From: Bacillota bacterium
GTDB taxonomy: Bacteria > Bacillota > UBA4882 > UBA8346
Direction: 5' to 3'
Length of the DNA stretch: 64,000 nt
NCBI GenBank assembly: GCA_029974635.1
Contig: JARKQY010000021.1
Location: 1-64,000, forward strand
Both the position numbers and the translations under genes were made by a program. The notes under the pieces were generated by a model. It was not told where the DNA came from. It ran no database searches and saw nothing but the letters and a program-made list of their open reading frames with translations. Shown piece after piece: positions 62,480-64,000 of the stretch (position 1 is the first letter of the stretch; every line of letters begins with the position of its first letter).

Positions 62480-62593
62480 GTTAACGTTTTTTTATTTTTT
62501 TAAGGGCCATTCACTGGCTTTGGTAAAATCGCGAAAGCATCTATAATAAAAGGCAGAGGATGAATCTTTTAAGTATTATTGAAAACGTTTTTA
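62480..62593 (+). promoter_or_regulatory. Promoter with two LacI/CcpA-like operators before the last gene
   Basis: TTGGTA (62520-62525), a 16-bp spacer and TATAAT (62542-62547) are flanked by TTAACGTTTTT (62481-62491) upstream and GAAAACGTTTTTA (62581-62593) downstream. The second site matches the cre consensus at 13 of 14 positions from 62580. The rest of this 469-bp gap shows no gene. Confidence 0.6.
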
Positions 62594-62807
62594 CATTCTC
62601 ATTGAACCGGGCCTCATGATGAATCATTTGATCATAAATTCTCTCTCCTTTTTTCTTGCGCCTTCAAGAGTAACTTTTATTGGAGGCGTGCCTTTTATTT
62701 TTCATCAATTCTAATTCAGCAGCAATAGGATAATTATTCCGGAAAGGGGGTGGAAAGATTAAAGAAACGGTTCTTACGAATAAAAAATAGATGGGGAGGA
62801 TATAGGT

Positions 62808-64000
62808 ATGAGTAAAACAACATCAAGGTTCATTTTACTTTTGAGCGTGTTCATCTTTATTGCACTGGTATTATTTGCGTCGCCTATGGGCACAAATGCC
62901 GCAATATGGCAATCCAGCAATAATTTTTCAACCGGTACCGTTATTTTAGGTACTGGAAGTTCCGGACTGCTGTCTATAGAATTTGATGTTACTCCTTTAT
63001 ATAACAATATTGATGGAGTAATAGGGTATGCAGACGGCACGACAAATATAACCGGCTATTCAAGCTTGGGAATGATTGTACGAATGAATACCGGCGGGAC
63101 CTTTGACGTAAGAGATGGCGCCGTATACCAGGCGGTGAAGACGGTTGCTTATACAGCCAATTCGACTTATCATGTAAAAATTGTCACAAATATTGCCAGT
63201 AAAAAATTTGATGTTTGGGTCAATAGAATCGGACAGCCGCAGGTACAGATAGCAAGCGCTTACTCATACAGGAGCGATGCGCCTGCAATAAACAGCATAG
63301 GAAAGGTTTGCCTCTATAGCACAACCAATCAGGCGTTCTCTGTAAATAATCATAAAATAGCTAATCTGGACGTTTATCCTGGACAGGCGTCAGTTTTAAA
63401 TGCAATGAGGACGGTTAACGATTACTGGATTAACGGACACCTTGACGGAGGAGATCGCTTATGGGCAAATGGCGTATACCATACAGGCAATACGGCCTGT
63501 TTTGATGCAACCCAAGATTTGAAATACTATAATCATTCAACAGCTTGGTCCCAAAAACTCGCTTGGAAAATTAATAATGGTACACTTACAGGATATGCCG
63601 ACGACCAAGTCGCCGGAACTACTTTCATTAAACTATATCAGCTTCAGCCGGCCGACTATAAAATAGCTAATATCAAAGCGAACATCGATGCAATGGTCAA
63701 CAATTCAAAGATAGATGATTGGTGGTGGATTGACGCGTTTTATATGGCAATGCCCATATTCACCAAACTAGGGGTTATATACAATAATAATTCATACTTT
63801 AACAAAATGTACGCTTTATACAATGATAATAAAGTGCGTAGAGGCTTATACGATAATATATCCCATCTATGGTACAGGGATGAAGGCCAAAAATATCCTC
63901 AAAAGAAAACCCCTGCCGGCAATAAAGTGTTCTGGTCCAGAGGTAACGGTTGGGTGTTCGGCGCCATGGTGAAAATTCTCGATGAACTACCGGCAAGCGA
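62808..64000 (+). CDS. Secreted GH88/GH105-like unsaturated glycuronyl hydrolase (truncated by window end)
   Basis: A frame open to the right edge, with 397 complete codons. A signal peptide (1-31, ending TNAAIW) is followed by a LamG-like beta domain (about 35-185) and then an alpha/alpha-barrel start. In the barrel, DDWWWIDAFYMAMPIF is the GH88/GH105 pattern, in which the Asp of WIDA is catalytic in YteR-type enzymes, and FWSRGNGWVFGAM is the second signature. Such enzymes cleave the unsaturated uronic acid left by lyases on pectin or similar chains. ATG 62808 follows GGGGAGGA. Secretion is unusual, since many GH105 enzymes are intracellular. The C terminus lies outside the window. Confidence 0.85.
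   Translation, partial: MSKTTSRFILLLSVFIFIALVLFASPMGTNAAIWQSSNNFSTGTVILGTGSSGLLSIEFDVTPLYNNIDGVIGYADGTTNITGYSSLGMIVRMNTGGTFDVRDGAVYQAVKTVAYTANSTYHVKIVTNIASKKFDVWVNRIGQPQVQIASAYSYRSDAPAINSIGKVCLYSTTNQAFSVNNHKIANLDVYPGQASVLNAMRTVNDYWINGHLDGGDRLWANGVYHTGNTACFDATQDLKYYNHSTAWSQKLAWKINNGTLTGYADDQVAGTTFIKLYQLQPADYKIANIKANIDAMVNNSKIDDWWWIDAFYMAMPIFTKLGVIYNNNSYFNKMYALYNDNKVRRGLYDNISHLWYRDEGQKYPQKKTPAGNKVFWSRGNGWVFGAMVKILDELPAS

Overview
The window looks like chromosomal DNA from a spore-forming member of the Bacillota. Shine-Dalgarno sequences are strong (AAGGAGG, GAGGTGA), TTG and GTG starts are frequent, and there are a SleB-like cortex hydrolase, a YhfC-type membrane protease and LacI/CcpA-type operators. 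Style and gene content suggest a deep-branching lineage such as Hydrogenispora or Limnochordia relatives, but that is a guess. No rRNA, tRNA, CRISPR array, prophage or transposase gene was found.

Region 1 (1-19.6 kb) is mostly housekeeping and signalling. It holds a histidine phosphatase, a PAS hybrid histidine kinase, a PflX-like radical SAM protein and a NarL-type two-component pair. A long MoxR/DUF58/VWA operon of membrane proteins follows. Next come a phosphofructokinase with mixed-type residues, two small hydrophilic proteins and a LysR regulator. Region 2 (19.7-36 kb) holds single-chain PurL, an SGNH esterase, YhfC-dapA-PAP2, the SleB-like hydrolase, a CAP-domain lipoprotein, a divergent SecA-like ATPase and a MATE exporter.

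The most striking find is at 31098-33850. A 95-residue secreted or membrane peptide ends in a RAPP motif directly upstream of the SecA-like gene. Bases just 3' of the RAPP codons are complementary to the secA-like Shine-Dalgarno region. This is the layout expected of a SecM/ApdA-type translation-arrest peptide that senses secretion capacity and controls a SecA.

Region 3 (36.2-64 kb) is a large polysaccharide-degradation locus aimed mainly at beta-1,3/1,6-glucan and chitin. It has a secreted GH18, six secreted GH16 enzymes with different accessory modules, two secreted stand-alone carbohydrate-binding proteins, GH30 and GH81 enzymes without signal peptides, and a truncated GH88/GH105-like enzyme at the right edge. 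The accessory modules are CBM4_9-like, CBM6, CBM56, beta/gamma-crystallin-like and fascin-like trefoil. Two LacI-type and three AraC-type regulators are interleaved. LacI/CcpA-like operators (core AAAACGTTTT) and direct-repeat TTGTTAC boxes lie in the promoter regions. Secreted GH16 and GH18 enzymes would cut polymer outside, and GH81 and GH30 would finish oligosaccharides inside. No sugar transporter lies in the window.

Intergenic DNA is rich in small palindromic, MITE-like repeats. One family has copies at about 0.9, 36.1 and 45.8 kb; another element with terminal inverted repeats lies at 30.86-30.98 kb. Factor-independent terminators follow many genes.
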